This document shows positions 26,052 to 35,443 of a stretch of DNA of 64,000 nt, in pieces. The stretch spans positions 806,001 through 870,000 of the forward strand of contig CANNCZ010000001.1 in assembly GCA_947503275.1 (NCBI GenBank). Direction: 5' to 3'. Made by a program: the position numbers and the translations under genes. Source of the DNA: an uncultured Erythrobacter sp. Lineage in GTDB: Bacteria > Pseudomonadota > Alphaproteobacteria > Sphingomonadales > Sphingomonadaceae. A model generated the notes under the pieces. It was not told where the DNA came from. It did no database searches and saw nothing but the letters and a program-made list of their open reading frames with translations. Position 1 is the stretch's first letter. Every line of letters begins with the position of its first letter.

Positions 26052-26175
26052 GCCACATGCGCTAAGGGGTTTGGCCGGTATGGGTCAAGCGAGCTGTTCC
26101 CTGATGGGTACAAGTGTCATCGCGACCCGGCAAAGCGACTTGAAAGTCCAAGCTGCGCAGCGCTACAGGCGGAAC

Positions 26176-26694
26176 ATGGTTACCACACGTTTAATTGCTC
26201 TCTTGGGCAGCGCCATAATCCTGTTGGCGACACTCACCACCGATCTTAGCGCGCAAGATCGCGAAGTTCCCTATTGGGCGACACTTCGCTTTGATGAAGT
26301 GCGGATGCGCGTTGGGCCGAGCCAAGAATACCCCATTGAATGGGTCTACAAACGCAAAGGCCTGCCCGTGCGCGTGGTTCGCATGCGCGAGGGGTGGCGT
26401 CTGGTTCAAGACCATGAAGGCACGCAAGGGTGGGTCGCATCAAGCCAGCTCAATCCCAAATTGGGTGCGATGGTAATTGGCGATGGACTGGTCGACCTGC
26501 GCGCAGGCCCCGACGCCAGCAGTGATTTGCGCTGGCGAGCAGAACCGGGCGTCGTCGCCGATCTGCTAAGCTGCCGTGAGAGTTTCTGCGAGATCGACGT
26601 TGCGGGCCGCTCAGGCTGGGTTCCGGAAAGCCGGCTCTGGGGCGTGGGCGATGGTGAACCATCACCCACACCCGAGGTTGTCCCGGAGCAATAA
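26176..26694 (+). CDS. Exported SH3-domain protein
   Basis: A 172-residue protein with a signal peptide (LIALLGSAIILLATL, cleavage near LSAQ) and two bacterial SH3-like (SH3_4) repeats. The first includes VRMRVGPSQEYP and GWRLVQDHEGTQGWV; the second includes VDLRAGPDASSD and GRSGWVPESRL. These domains usually bind peptidoglycan or peptide ligands in the periplasm. The tail is short and Pro-rich. The frame is open far upstream, but ATG 26176 is where the signal peptide starts. It is convergent with the thiolase gene, 10 bp between stops. Confidence 0.83.
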   Translation: MVTTRLIALLGSAIILLATLTTDLSAQDREVPYWATLRFDEVRMRVGPSQEYPIEWVYKRKGLPVRVVRMREGWRLVQDHEGTQGWVASSQLNPKLGAMVIGDGLVDLRAGPDASSDLRWRAEPGVVADLLSCRESFCEIDVAGRSGWVPESRLWGVGDGEPSPTPEVVPEQ

Positions 26695-26704
26695 GCGGGG
26701 CTGG

Positions 26705-27901
26705 TTAAACCAACTCCACCGCCAATGCTGTTGCTTCGCCGCCGCCGATGCACAGGCTTGCGATGCCCTTGGTCTTACCCTGCCGTTTCAGGGCATTGAT
26801 CAAAGTCACAATGATCCGCGTGCCCGATGCGCCGATCGGGTGACCCAGAGCGGTGGCGCCGCCATTTACGTTAATCTTCGCGTGGTCGATCCCGATGTCG
26901 CGCATGGCGAACATGGCAACACATGCAAATGCTTCGTTCACTTCCCAAAGCTCGACATCGTCGATGGCCCAGCCGGCGCCTTTAAGCACTTTCTCAATCG
27001 CGCCAACTGGTGCGACGGTGAAGTCCTTTGGCTCGCGCGCATGGGCGGCCATTGCCACGATCTTGGCTACCGGCTTTTGACCACTCTCGTTGGCGACGCT
27101 CTCACGGGTCAGCACCATTGCGGCGGCTCCGTCAGAGATGGAGCTCGATGTTGCGGCCGTGATCGTTCCGTCCTTTGCAAAGGCAGCGCGCAGAGTTGGG
27201 ATCTTGTCCGGACGACCTTTTCCTGGTTGTTCGTCAACATCGACAGTTACGTCGCCCTTGCGAGTGGCAAAGGTCACCGGGACAACCTCGTCAGCAAACG
27301 CACCGCTTTCTATCGCTGCGTTTGCGCGGGCTAGCGACTCGATGGAATAGGCGTCCTGCTCCTCGCGGGTGAGTTGGTACTCGTTGGCTGTATCCTGCGC
27401 GAAAGTTCCCATGGCGCGGCCTTCCTCATAGGCATCTTCGAGACCATCGAGAAACATATGGTCATAGGTCGTGTCATGCCCAATCCGTGCGCCGGAACGG
27501 TGCTTTTTGAGCAGATAAGGAGCATTGGTCATGCTCTCCATTCCGCCCGCAACCACATAGTCGACGGTGCCGCTGGCCAAAGCCTCAGCACCCATGATCA
27601 CCGTTTGCATGCCCGATCCGCAGACCTTGTTCACAGTGGTCGCTTCGACCGATTTCGGCAGACCTGCTTTGATGGAGGCTTGGCGTGCAGGTGCCTGACC
27701 AAGGCCTGCTGGGAGCACGCATCCCATATAGGTGCGGTCGAATTGATCGACGGCAACGCCGGACCGTTCAACCGCAGCTTTGACCGCCGTCGCGCCCAGG
27801 TCGGTTGCTGAAACATCGCTCAATGCGCCTTGCATTCCGCCCATCGGAGTGCGTGCGTAGGAAAGGATGACGACGGGGTCGGATGCGGAAAACTGGGTCA
27901 T
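26705..27901 (-). CDS. Acetyl-CoA C-acetyltransferase (thiolase)
   Basis: A 398-residue type II thiolase. The nucleophilic Cys is C94 in NKVCGSGMQTVIMG. The C-terminal active-site elements are NGGATALGHPIGASG (His) and ASLCIGGGEATAL (second Cys). It condenses two acetyl-CoA to acetoacetyl-CoA or degrades 3-ketoacyl-CoA. Sequence alone does not separate AtoB-like from PhaA-like roles, and no phaB or phaC lies nearby. It is divergent from the coniferyl aldehyde dehydrogenase gene. Confidence 0.94.
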   Translation of the reverse strand: MTQFSASDPVVILSYARTPMGGMQGALSDVSATDLGATAVKAAVERSGVAVDQFDRTYMGCVLPAGLGQAPARQASIKAGLPKSVEATTVNKVCGSGMQTVIMGAEALASGTVDYVVAGGMESMTNAPYLLKKHRSGARIGHDTTYDHMFLDGLEDAYEEGRAMGTFAQDTANEYQLTREEQDAYSIESLARANAAIESGAFADEVVPVTFATRKGDVTVDVDEQPGKGRPDKIPTLRAAFAKDGTITAATSSSISDGAAAMVLTRESVANESGQKPVAKIVAMAAHAREPKDFTVAPVGAIEKVLKGAGWAIDDVELWEVNEAFACVAMFAMRDIGIDHAKINVNGGATALGHPIGASGTRIIVTLINALKRQGKTKGIASLCIGGGEATALAVELV

Positions 27902-28029
27902 GGGGTGTTCCTTGGAAGGGTAGTAAGAGTGTTACCCGAGGATGTAATGCTGCACTGCGCAATTGGCAATCGCGTTCGGCTGCGCTCGCGCTAGCTTGCC
28001 AGCGGCGATGGTTTGCGCGACAATTGATC

Positions 28030-28048
28030 GCAAATTGAAACCAATTGC
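28030..28048. promoter_or_regulatory. CAATTG-type inverted repeat upstream of calB
   Basis: The arms GCAAATTG (28030-28037) and CAATTGC (28042-28048) are complementary apart from one extra A, around a short AAAC centre. A further CAATTG lies at 28021-28026 and another in the divergent region near 27959. It ends 19 bp before the calB start, overlapping the likely leader. It may be an operator for calB and/or the divergent thiolase gene, but no regulator gene is adjacent. Confidence 0.3.
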
Positions 28049-28066
28049 ATTCGAAAGAGACCAAAA

Positions 28067-29497
28067 ATGGCTGATGATAAGCGCGACGAGCTCGAAACCC
28101 TGCTGAAACTACAGCGCGACGCCTTCACCGCATCCCGGCCCGAAAGCATGGCCATGCGCAAGGACCGGATCAAGCGCGCGATGGCTTTGGTCAAAGAGCA
28201 TTCGGATGCGTTCTGCAAAGCGATGAGCGCCGATTTCGGCAGCCGGGCCGTGGAGCAATCGATGCTGACCGACGTCGCCGCAACGGTGGGTGCGGGCAAA
28301 CACGCGCTCAAAAACATGGACAAATGGGCCAAGACCGAGAAGCGCGGCGTGCAGTTCCCGCTGGGCCTGCTCGGTGCAAAGGCAGAGGTTCGCTATGAAC
28401 CCAAAGGCGTGATCGGCATTCTGTCGCCGTGGAATTTTCCGCTGCAGCTCGCATTCGGACCACTGATGCAGGTTCTTGCAGCGGGCAATCGGGCGATGAT
28501 CAAGCCATCCGAATTTACCGAGCGTACGAGCCAATTGATGGCGGAACTGGTGGACGAATACTTCACGCGCGATGAGGTCGCCGTCGTAACTGGCTCTCCA
28601 GAAGTCGCCTCTGCATTCTCATCGCTTCCATTCGATCACCTTGTATTCACCGGATCGACCGCAACGGGTCGCCGGGTGATGGAGGCTGCAGCCAAGAACC
28701 TTGTCCCGGTCACATTGGAGCTTGGCGGAAAATCGCCTGTCATCATGGGGCGAAGCGCTGATTTTGCTAAAGCGGGTGAGCGCATTGCGCTGGGTAAGAT
28801 GATGAATGCCGGGCAAATCTGCCTCGCGCCGGATTATATGTATGTGCCTGAGGATAAGCAGGACGAGGCTGTCGCAGGTGTCTCTGACGGAGTGACTGCT
28901 ATGTATCCGACTTTGTTGGAAAATGACGATTACGCCTCAATCGTCTCCGATCGCCACTTTGAACGCCTGCAAGGTCTCGTCGAAGATGCCCGCGAAAAAG
29001 GGGCCGAGGTGATCGAGGTCAATCCCGGCAACGAAGATTTCGGCAACACCAACAACCGCAAAATGCCGCTCACCATCCTCAAAAACGTCACCGAGGAGAT
29101 GGAGGCGATGCAGGAGGAAATTTTTGGTCCGGTACTTCCGGTCAAAACTTACAAAGCAATCGATCAAGCGGTCGATTATGTGAACGAGCATGACCGTCCG
29201 CTGGGCCTGTATTACTTTGGCGATGACAAGGATGAGCAAGAGCGCGTCCTCACCCGCACGATATCAGGCGGTGTGACCACTAATGACGTGATTTTCCACG
29301 TCTCGATGGAGGACCTGCCATTTGGCGGCGTTGGGCCATCCGGGATTGGCAGCTATCACGCGGTTGAGGGTTTCCGCGAGTTTAGCCATGCACGCGCCGT
29401 CTATCACCAGCCAAAGATCGACATCGCAAAATTGGGCGGCTTCAAACCACCCTATGGCAAAGCGACCGAAAAGGCTGCGGACAACATGATGAAGTAA
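28067..29497 (+). CDS. calB: Coniferyl aldehyde dehydrogenase
   Basis: A 476-residue NAD-dependent aldehyde dehydrogenase of the coniferyl aldehyde dehydrogenase group, oxidising aromatic or fatty aldehydes. Visible are the cofactor-site FTGSTATGRRVMEAA, the general base Glu in TLELGGKSP (about 218) and the catalytic C252 in NAGQICLAPDYMYVP. DLPFGGVGPSGIGSYH is family-typical. Length matches the family. The actual aldehyde is inferred; no other lignin-monomer genes are close. It is followed by a strong inverted repeat that separates it from nuoA. Confidence 0.88.
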   Translation: MADDKRDELETLLKLQRDAFTASRPESMAMRKDRIKRAMALVKEHSDAFCKAMSADFGSRAVEQSMLTDVAATVGAGKHALKNMDKWAKTEKRGVQFPLGLLGAKAEVRYEPKGVIGILSPWNFPLQLAFGPLMQVLAAGNRAMIKPSEFTERTSQLMAELVDEYFTRDEVAVVTGSPEVASAFSSLPFDHLVFTGSTATGRRVMEAAAKNLVPVTLELGGKSPVIMGRSADFAKAGERIALGKMMNAGQICLAPDYMYVPEDKQDEAVAGVSDGVTAMYPTLLENDDYASIVSDRHFERLQGLVEDAREKGAEVIEVNPGNEDFGNTNNRKMPLTILKNVTEEMEAMQEEIFGPVLPVKTYKAIDQAVDYVNEHDRPLGLYYFGDDKDEQERVLTRTISGGVTTNDVIFHVSMEDLPFGGVGPSGIGSYHAVEGFREFSHARAVYHQPKIDIAKLGGFKPPYGKATEKAADNMMK

Positions 29498-29500
29498 CCT

Positions 29501-29540
29501 GTCAATCGTGTGGTCGGCCACGCATTTCCCCGGGATTGAC
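29501..29540. terminator. Inverted repeat after calB, likely terminator
   Basis: GTCAATC at 29501-29507 and GATTGAC at 29534-29540 are exact complements. Inside them CGTG...CACG (29507-29522) can form a second stem. It starts 4 bases after the calB stop codon and lies between calB and the nuo operon. No T-run follows, so it may be a Rho-assisted or transcript-stabilising structure. Confidence 0.45.
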
Positions 29541-29656
29541 GCGGGTGCAATAGTCCGTTCGGTTTTGCGCAACAGATATGCGCAGCTTTGCCCGAGTCGA
29601 CCCCTTGCGTGAGGGCGGGGAGGGGCCTAGAGGCTGCGCATTGGGATTAATTACGT

Positions 29657-30055
29657 TTGGACATTGCAGTGATCGACCCCTCTGTCGACTTGAGTCAGTA
29701 TCTGCCGATACTGCTGTTTATTGGTATCGCGTTTGGACTGTCGGTCCTGTTTGTGTTCCTACCGATGGGCGTCTCGCGCCTGACCGGTGCACACAATCCC
29801 GATGCGGAGAAATTGTCTGAGTATGAATGCGGCTTTCCCGCGTTTGAGGATGCGCGCAGTCAGTTTGATGTGCGGTTCTATTTGGTCGCAATCAGCTTCA
29901 TCATCTTCGACCTCGAAGCCGCCTTCCTGTTTCCGTGGGCTGTGAGCCTGGGTGAGACGGGCTGGGTAGGTTGGATTGGCATGATGACATTCCTAGGCAT
30001 TCTGGCGATCGGCCTTGCCTATGAATGGAAGAAGGGGGCTCTGGACTGGGAATGA
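29657..30055 (+). CDS. nuoA: NADH-quinone oxidoreductase subunit A
   Basis: A 132-residue three-TM subunit of the complex I membrane arm. The conserved loop [14 protein letters not shown], with the cysteine of the quinone-site loop, and [26 protein letters not shown] are both seen. The start is uncertain: TTG 29657 is used here, but GTG 29669 is an alternative. The latter is closer to the N-terminus expected for the family, and neither has a strong ribosome-binding site. First gene of the nuo operon; the promoter should lie between 29541 and 29656. It overlaps nuoB by 4 bp. Confidence 0.93.
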   Translation: MDIAVIDPSVDLSQYLPILLFIGIAFGLSVLFVFLPMGVSRLTGAHNPDAEKLSEYECGFPAFEDARSQFDVRFYLVAISFIIFDLEAAFLFPWAVSLGETGWVGWIGMMTFLGILAIGLAYEWKKGALDWE

Positions 30056-30630
30056 GCACTCTGATCACTCCTCCACAGGGGCTCCCTGACGTATCCGCGC
30101 TCGAAACGGCAAAAGGCGGCGAAGTTCGTGCGCCTGACGCAGACTATTTCGAAGCGATGCAAACCGAAGTGAATGACAAGGGGTTTCTTGTCACTTCGAC
30201 TGAGGATCTGTTCCAATGGGCGCGCACTGGCTCGCTGTGGTGGATGACGTTCGGCCTCGCCTGCTGCGCGGTGGAGATGATCCATGTGAACATGCCGCGC
30301 TATGATATGGAGCGGTTTGGCGTGGCGCCGCGGGCGTCACCGCGTCAATCGGATGTGATGATTGTGGCGGGCACCCTGTGCAACAAGATGGCTCCTGCGC
30401 TGCGCAAGGTCTATGATCAGATGTCCGATCCCAAATATGTGATCAGCATGGGCAGCTGCGCTAATGGCGGCGGCTATTATCACTATTCTTACAGTGTGGT
30501 TCGCGGTTGCGACCGGATTGTACCTGTCGATATCTATGTTCCCGGCTGTCCTCCGACTGCTGAGGCGTTGCTCTATGGTGTGATGCAGTTGCAGCGCAAA
30601 ATCCGCCGTTCCGGCACGATTGAGCGTTAA
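30052..30630 (+). CDS. nuoB: NADH-quinone oxidoreductase subunit B
   Basis: A 192-residue peripheral subunit that carries cluster N2, the last Fe-S centre before quinone. The tandem cysteines are in [12 protein letters not shown]; the remaining ligands are in [10 protein letters not shown] and [33 protein letters not shown] is the conserved quinone-site segment. Its ATG overlaps the nuoA stop codon (ATGA). The next gene is not nuoC but an inserted ORF that starts 4 bp after the nuoB stop. Confidence 0.97.
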   Translation: MSTLITPPQGLPDVSALETAKGGEVRAPDADYFEAMQTEVNDKGFLVTSTEDLFQWARTGSLWWMTFGLACCAVEMIHVNMPRYDMERFGVAPRASPRQSDVMIVAGTLCNKMAPALRKVYDQMSDPKYVISMGSCANGGGYYHYSYSVVRGCDRIVPVDIYVPGCPPTAEALLYGVMQLQRKIRRSGTIER

Positions 30631-30633
30631 GTC

Positions 30634-31191
30634 ATGACCGCATTCTCCAATCTTCGCGCTGGGGCTTTTGCTCTCGCTTGTGTGCTGGTTTCGCATCACG
30701 GCGTCGTGCTGGCGATGGATGAGCACGCCGAGCAGGCAGCAGATCCTGACGTCAGCCAGACTGATTTTGCCGTTGATGGTGCGACCGCTTCGATCGCGAT
30801 GCCATGTGCGGAACCTGCTGCGGGTCCAAGTGGTGGCGACGGGTTTCAAAGTAGTGTCTGCATTGTCGGCGACCGCATGTTCGTATTCGCGATTGCGGCT
30901 GATGGAAGCGGAGGCGGACCGATGATATCTGACTTCGACGCCGCTTATGTCGAAATTGAGACATCACCCGACACGGTTAGCATCGAACAAGCAGAAGTTG
31001 GCGGTCGTCGCACTATGCAGGCGACCCGTGGCCCAGATCCGGACTTCGGCTTCATGCAAGCCATTGAGCTGCGCGAAGATGCGGTTGTTTATACGATTGC
31101 GATGTCGCGTCCCGGCATGACTGAGCCACTATCGCAAGAGGATAAAGCGGCGATGCGTATGTTCGTGGAGTCGCTGGAGATTACGCCATGA
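30634..31191 (+). CDS. Exported protein of unknown function inserted between nuoB and nuoC
   Basis: A 185-residue protein with an N-terminal signal peptide ([21 protein letters not shown]) followed by an acidic soluble domain with two cysteines (PCAEP and SVCIVG). No known domain was recognised. It lies 3 bases after nuoB and its stop overlaps the nuoC start (ATGA), so it is fully embedded in the nuo operon and translationally coupled. It does not match any of the 14 core subunits or the accessory subunits I know from alphaproteobacteria (the 18 kDa NdufS4, NdufA12 and NdufS6 homologues). It may serve complex I assembly on the periplasmic side or be an unrelated passenger. Confidence 0.72.
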   Translation: MTAFSNLRAGAFALACVLVSHHGVVLAMDEHAEQAADPDVSQTDFAVDGATASIAMPCAEPAAGPSGGDGFQSSVCIVGDRMFVFAIAADGSGGGPMISDFDAAYVEIETSPDTVSIEQAEVGGRRTMQATRGPDPDFGFMQAIELREDAVVYTIAMSRPGMTEPLSQEDKAAMRMFVESLEITP

Positions 31192-31898
31192 GCGCAGTTC
31201 TACATTCCGCTCCAAAATACGCCTCGAACGAAGGTGTGATGGACGCCTTGTGCGAAGCGATAAGTGTTTGGCTCGATCATGCTGAAGATGCGCATGGCGA
31301 GATTATTCTCACGGTAAAACGCGACGCGATTGCCGATGTGCTCCAAATTCTGCGCGATGAGCATTCTTATCAGCAAATGATGGAGATCGCTGGCGCGGAT
31401 TACCCTGAGCGGGCCGAGCGGTTTGAAGTCGTTTACATGCTGCTTTCGCTAACGAAAAACCACCGCATTATGGTCAAATGCTCGACCGATGAAGCGACGC
31501 CAGTCCCATCGATTACGGGGTTGTGGCCCAACGCCGGTTGGTTGGAGCGCGAGGTTTTCGACATGTATGGCGTTGTCTTCTCCGGCAATTCAGACCTGCG
31601 CCGCATTCTCACTGATTACGGGTTCGAAGGGCATCCTTTCCGTAAGGATTTCCCGATGACCGGCTACACAGAACTGCGTTATTCTGAGGAAGAAAAGCGC
31701 GTTGTCTATGAGCCGGTTGAGCTGCCGCAGGATATGCGCACATTCGACTTTCTCTCTCCATGGGAAGGCTCGGATTACGTGCTGCCCGGTGACGAGAAGG
31801 CTGGCGAACCAGAACCTGAACCAGAGGCCGAAGAGGTCGAGGAAAAGCCGCCAGTTGATGGCGTAGAGTTCGACATTGAAGAGGGGGACGACACATGA
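31188..31898 (+). CDS. nuoC: NADH-quinone oxidoreductase subunit C
   Basis: A 236-residue 30-kDa subunit of the peripheral arm, separate from nuoD. Conserved text includes [20 protein letters not shown] and [21 protein letters not shown] long acidic C-terminal tail (rich in Glu and Pro, from about residue 200) extends past the conserved domain. Its ATG overlaps the stop of the preceding inserted ORF, and its stop overlaps the nuoD start. Confidence 0.95.
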   Translation: MSAVLHSAPKYASNEGVMDALCEAISVWLDHAEDAHGEIILTVKRDAIADVLQILRDEHSYQQMMEIAGADYPERAERFEVVYMLLSLTKNHRIMVKCSTDEATPVPSITGLWPNAGWLEREVFDMYGVVFSGNSDLRRILTDYGFEGHPFRKDFPMTGYTELRYSEEEKRVVYEPVELPQDMRTFDFLSPWEGSDYVLPGDEKAGEPEPEPEAEEVEEKPPVDGVEFDIEEGDDT

Positions 31899-33106
31899 GC
31901 GTCCAAATCGAAGAATCGCCCACCACAGACGGCGATGTCATTACCAACTATACGATCAATTTCGGGCCTCAGCACCCCGCGGCGCACGGCGTCTTGCGGA
32001 TGATTATGGAGTTGGATGGCGAAGTCATTGAGCGGGTCGATCCGCATGTTGGCTTGCTCCATCGCGGCACTGAGAAATTGATCGAGCAAAAGACCTATTT
32101 GCAGGCTTTGCCATACTTTGATCGGCTCGATTACTGCTCGCCCCTTTGTCAGGAGCATTCCTATGTGCTGGCGATTGAAAAGCTGCTCAACATCGAAGTG
32201 CCAGAGCGCGCGCAATATCTGCGGGTGCTGTTCGCCGAGCTGACCCGCATTTGCAACCACATGCTCAACATTGGCGCGCATGTGATGGATGTGGGCGCGA
32301 TGACGCCCAACCTTTGGGTGTTCGAGCTGCGCGAGGATTGCCTCAACTTCTTCGAACGCGCATCGGGTGCGCGCATGCACTCCGCATGGTTCCGCCCCGG
32401 CGGTGTGCATCAGGATGTGCCGGAGAAACTGCTCGTCGATATTGGCGATTGGCTCGACAACCGGTTCTTCCAATTGTTCGACGATGCAATGAGCCTGGTG
32501 GTCGACAACCGCATCTTTAAACAACGCAACGTCGATATCGCTGTTGTGGGGCGCGATGACGCAATTGCATGGGGCTTTTCTGGCCCAATGATCCGCGCTG
32601 CTGGCATTCCATGGGATCTGCGTAAATCACAACCGTATGACGTCTACGACCGGATGGAGTTTGACATTCCGGTCGGCACCAATTCAGATTGCTATGACCG
32701 TTTCATGGTCCGCCTTGCTGAAGTGCGTGAGAGCGCCAAGATCATCAAGCAGTGCATCCGCGATATGCCGCAAGGCCCCATCGCCAGCACCGATGGCAAA
32801 GTCTCCCCGCCAAAGCGTGGCGAGATGAAGCAATCGATGGAAAGCCTGATCCACCACTTCAAGCTCTACACCGAAGGCTTCCACGTGCCCGAAGGTGAGG
32901 TTTACGTGGCCACCGAGAGCCCCAAGGGTGAATTTGGCGTCTACCTGGTAAGCGATGGATCAAATAAACCATACCGCTGCAAAATCCGCCCGACGGCATT
33001 CAGCCACCTTCAAGCGATGGATATGATGAGCAAAGGCCACATGTTGCCCGATGCGACCGCCATTTTGGGCGCGATTGATGTGGTGTTTGGGGAGTGTGAC
33101 CGGTGA
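31895..33106 (+). CDS. nuoD: NADH-quinone oxidoreductase subunit D
   Basis: A 403-residue 49-kDa subunit lining the quinone cavity with Nuo[16 protein letters not shown], containing the quinone-site histidine, and [12 protein letters not shown] are intact. The sequence continues with [17 protein letters not shown] and ends [12 protein letters not shown] as in other NuoD. It overlaps nuoC by 4 bp and the next small ORF by 4 bp. Confidence 0.97.
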   Translation: MSVQIEESPTTDGDVITNYTINFGPQHPAAHGVLRMIMELDGEVIERVDPHVGLLHRGTEKLIEQKTYLQALPYFDRLDYCSPLCQEHSYVLAIEKLLNIEVPERAQYLRVLFAELTRICNHMLNIGAHVMDVGAMTPNLWVFELREDCLNFFERASGARMHSAWFRPGGVHQDVPEKLLVDIGDWLDNRFFQLFDDAMSLVVDNRIFKQRNVDIAVVGRDDAIAWGFSGPMIRAAGIPWDLRKSQPYDVYDRMEFDIPVGTNSDCYDRFMVRLAEVRESAKIIKQCIRDMPQGPIASTDGKVSPPKRGEMKQSMESLIHHFKLYTEGFHVPEGEVYVATESPKGEFGVYLVSDGSNKPYRCKIRPTAFSHLQAMDMMSKGHMLPDATAILGAIDVVFGECDR

Positions 33107-33315
33107 ACTCTTCAATTTGGAAGTTTGTACTAAGTAGTCTGGTAATATTTGTCGCTATTCTGATTGGTGTGCTCTTATCTACAGCCTACTCAGGCCAGAG
33201 CTATTCTGAGGCTTGGGCTTTGAACTGGAAGCTCTATTCTGGTGTCTTGTGCTTTTTCATATTTTCGAACTTCATAAGTTACTCTAGGATGGCCAAGGTG
33301 AAAGCTAATGGCTGA
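33103..33315 (+). CDS. Small two-TM protein inserted between nuoD and nuoE
   Basis: A 70-residue ORF with two hydrophobic segments (about 8-26 and 44-60) and a basic C-terminus (RMAKVKANG), so probably a small inner-membrane protein. The start is GTG in the overlap GTGA with the nuoD stop, and the stop overlaps the nuoE start by 8 bp. That packing argues for a translated gene. Its base composition is clearly more AT-rich than the flanking nuo genes, suggesting later acquisition. No family was recognised. Confidence 0.6.
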   Translation: MNSSIWKFVLSSLVIFVAILIGVLLSTAYSGQSYSEAWALNWKLYSGVLCFFIFSNFISYSRMAKVKANG

Positions 33316-33976
33316 TCGTACACCTGCACCCGATACGCCTGAGCTTCGCGCGCGCTGGGGGGACTTTAAATGGTCTCCGGCGAACAAAAAGAAGGCTGAT
33401 TATCACATCGCCAAATACCCCGATGGTCGCCAGAAATCGGCTACCATGCCGCTGCTTGATTTGGCTCAGCGTCAGGTGGGCGAAGAGACCGATACGCAAG
33501 GGTGGCTGCCGCTTCCCGTGATCGAATATGTTGCGAAATATATCGATGTGCCAGTGATCCGCGTGCTCGAGGTCGCGACCTTCTATTTCATGTACAACAT
33601 GAAGCCGGTCGGCAAATTCCACGTCCAGGTTTGCGGCACAACTCCGTGCATGTTGCGCGGCTCGGATGACATTATATCCGCTTGTCAAAAGCGCGGCATG
33701 GCCAAGGGCGCTGTTTCTGAAGACGGTCTTTGGACCCTCACCGAAGTGGAATGCATGGGTAATTGCGCGACAGCGCCCATGGTTCAGATCAATGATGACA
33801 ATTACGAAGACCTGACTGTCGAACGGCTCGATGCCGTGCTTGATGCGCTGGCTGCGGGTGAGCAACCCAAAACCGGCACACAAGAACCAGGGCGGCACAC
33901 TTCGGAACCGCGCGGTGGGGTCACTTCGCTCAAAGAAATGGTCGATGCGAACCACGATTATCGGGGTGAGTATTGA
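33308..33976 (+). CDS. nuoE: NADH-quinone oxidoreductase subunit E
   Basis: A 222-residue 24-kDa subunit that carries the 2Fe-2S cluster N1a next to NuoF. The four ligands are in VCGTTPCML and VECMGNCATAP. An N-terminal LPVIEYVAKYI and RVLEVATFYFMYN are typical. The C-terminal extension (about 190-222) is family-typical for alphaproteobacteria. The start overlaps the small TM ORF and the stop overlaps another small ORF. Confidence 0.96.
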   Translation: MADRTPAPDTPELRARWGDFKWSPANKKKADYHIAKYPDGRQKSATMPLLDLAQRQVGEETDTQGWLPLPVIEYVAKYIDVPVIRVLEVATFYFMYNMKPVGKFHVQVCGTTPCMLRGSDDIISACQKRGMAKGAVSEDGLWTLTEVECMGNCATAPMVQINDDNYEDLTVERLDAVLDALAAGEQPKTGTQEPGRHTSEPRGGVTSLKEMVDANHDYRGEY

Positions 33977-34161
33977 TGAACGGCAGCGTGCTTGCCTTGA
34001 TGATTGCAGGCTTTCTCAGTTTTGGCGCGGGCGCATATCTCGCGTCTGCCGGTGACCGAACTTTGGGCATCGTTTTGATGGCGAACGGATTGATTTTTCA
34101 AGTTTTGACTTTGCGCCAAATGAAACTGGCGAAGCAGAAGGATGCAGGCGATGCTGGCTGA
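33976..34161 (+). CDS. Small two-TM protein inserted between nuoE and nuoF
   Basis: A 61-residue ORF with two hydrophobic segments (about 4-24 and 29-46) and a charged C-terminus ([13 protein letters not shown]). The start ATG shares an A with the nuoE stop (TGATG). The end overlaps the proposed nuoF start by 11 bp, and the nuoF ribosome-binding site lies within its last codons. Such tight packing supports expression. It was not matched to any known subunit. Confidence 0.55.
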   Translation: MNGSVLALMIAGFLSFGAGAYLASAGDRTLGIVLMANGLIFQVLTLRQMKLAKQKDAGDAG

Positions 34162-35443
34162 TAAGGACCGCATCTTCACCAATGTCTATGGGTTCCAGGA
34201 CTGGGGCCTTAAGGCGGCGCAAAAGCGCGGCGATTGGGATGGCACGAAGGCTCTGATTGAGCGCGGCAATGACGCGATCATCGAAGAGATGAAAGCATCG
34301 GGCCTGCGTGGTCGTGGCGGTGCGGGTTTTCCGACTGGCCTCAAATGGTCCTTCATGCCCAAATCTTCTGCCGATGGTCGGCCCAGCTTCCTCGTCATTA
34401 ACGCGGACGAGTCTGAGCCGGGTTCATGCAAAGACCGGGAAATCCTGCGCCATGACCCGCATAAATTGATCGAAGGTGCGCTTGTCGCAGGCTTTGCGAT
34501 GCGTGCGCGTGCGGCCTATATCTACATTCGTGGTGAGTATATTCGCGAGGCTGAAACGCTTCAGGCCGCTATTGATGAGGCCTATGACGCGGGTCTGATC
34601 GGCAAGAACGCGAGCGGGTCGGGTTACGACTTCGACGTGTTCATGCATCGCGGTGCGGGTGCCTATATCTGCGGTGAAGAGACCGCGATGATCGAGAGCC
34701 TAGAGGGTAAAAAGGGCCAGCCTCGACTGAAGCCGCCCTTTCCAGCAGGTGCAGGCCTTTATGGGTGCCCAACAACGGTCAACAATGTCGAAAGCATCGC
34801 CGTGGTCCCGACGATCCTACGACGCGGCGCGGCGTGGTTCTCCAGCTTTGGTCGCGAGGGCAATGCCGGCACTAAACTGTTCCAGATCAGCGGGCATGTC
34901 GAAAACCCATGCGTCGTCGAAGAAGAGATGAGCATCCCGTTTGAGGAACTTATTGAGAAACATTGCGGCGGCATTCGTGGCGGTTGGGACAATTTGCTGG
35001 CGGTAATCCCCGGTGGATCTTCCGTCCCTCTCGTCCCGGCAGATCAAATCCGTCATGCGCATATGGATTTTGACGGCCTGAAAGAACTGGGTTCAGGCCT
35101 TGGTACAGCTGCGGTAATCGTCATGGATAAGTCCACCGATATTGTCCGCGCAATCAGCCGCTTAAGCTATTTCTACAAGCATGAAAGCTGCGGCCAATGC
35201 ACCCCATGCCGTGAGGGCACCGGGTGGATGTGGCGCATGATGGAGCGTCTGCGCACCGGCGATGCGGCGATCGAGGAAATCGATATGTTGCACGAGGTCA
35301 CTAAACAGGTCGAAGGCCACACAATCTGCGCGCTCGGCGATGCAGCGGCGTGGCCGATTCAAGGCTTGATCCGCCATTTCCGCCCCGAGTTGGAAAAGCG
35401 CATTCACGAGCACAACGCGCAATTCGCGGAGGCTGCAGAGTGA
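34151..35443 (+). CDS. nuoF: NADH-quinone oxidoreductase subunit F
   Basis: A 430-residue 51-kDa subunit that binds NADH and FMN and carries cluster N3. The FMN/NADH motif [13 protein letters not shown] is followed by [19 protein letters not shown]. The 4Fe-4S ligands are in [12 protein letters not shown] and [14 protein letters not shown] chose ATG 34151 over ATG 34142 because AAGGA lies 8 bases upstream of 34151 and [14 protein letters not shown] is the usual family N-terminus. The next start (GTG 35440) overlaps its stop. Confidence 0.96.
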   Translation: MLADKDRIFTNVYGFQDWGLKAAQKRGDWDGTKALIERGNDAIIEEMKASGLRGRGGAGFPTGLKWSFMPKSSADGRPSFLVINADESEPGSCKDREILRHDPHKLIEGALVAGFAMRARAAYIYIRGEYIREAETLQAAIDEAYDAGLIGKNASGSGYDFDVFMHRGAGAYICGEETAMIESLEGKKGQPRLKPPFPAGAGLYGCPTTVNNVESIAVVPTILRRGAAWFSSFGREGNAGTKLFQISGHVENPCVVEEEMSIPFEELIEKHCGGIRGGWDNLLAVIPGGSSVPLVPADQIRHAHMDFDGLKELGSGLGTAAVIVMDKSTDIVRAISRLSYFYKHESCGQCTPCREGTGWMWRMMERLRTGDAAIEEIDMLHEVTKQVEGHTICALGDAAAWPIQGLIRHFRPELEKRIHEHNAQFAEAAE

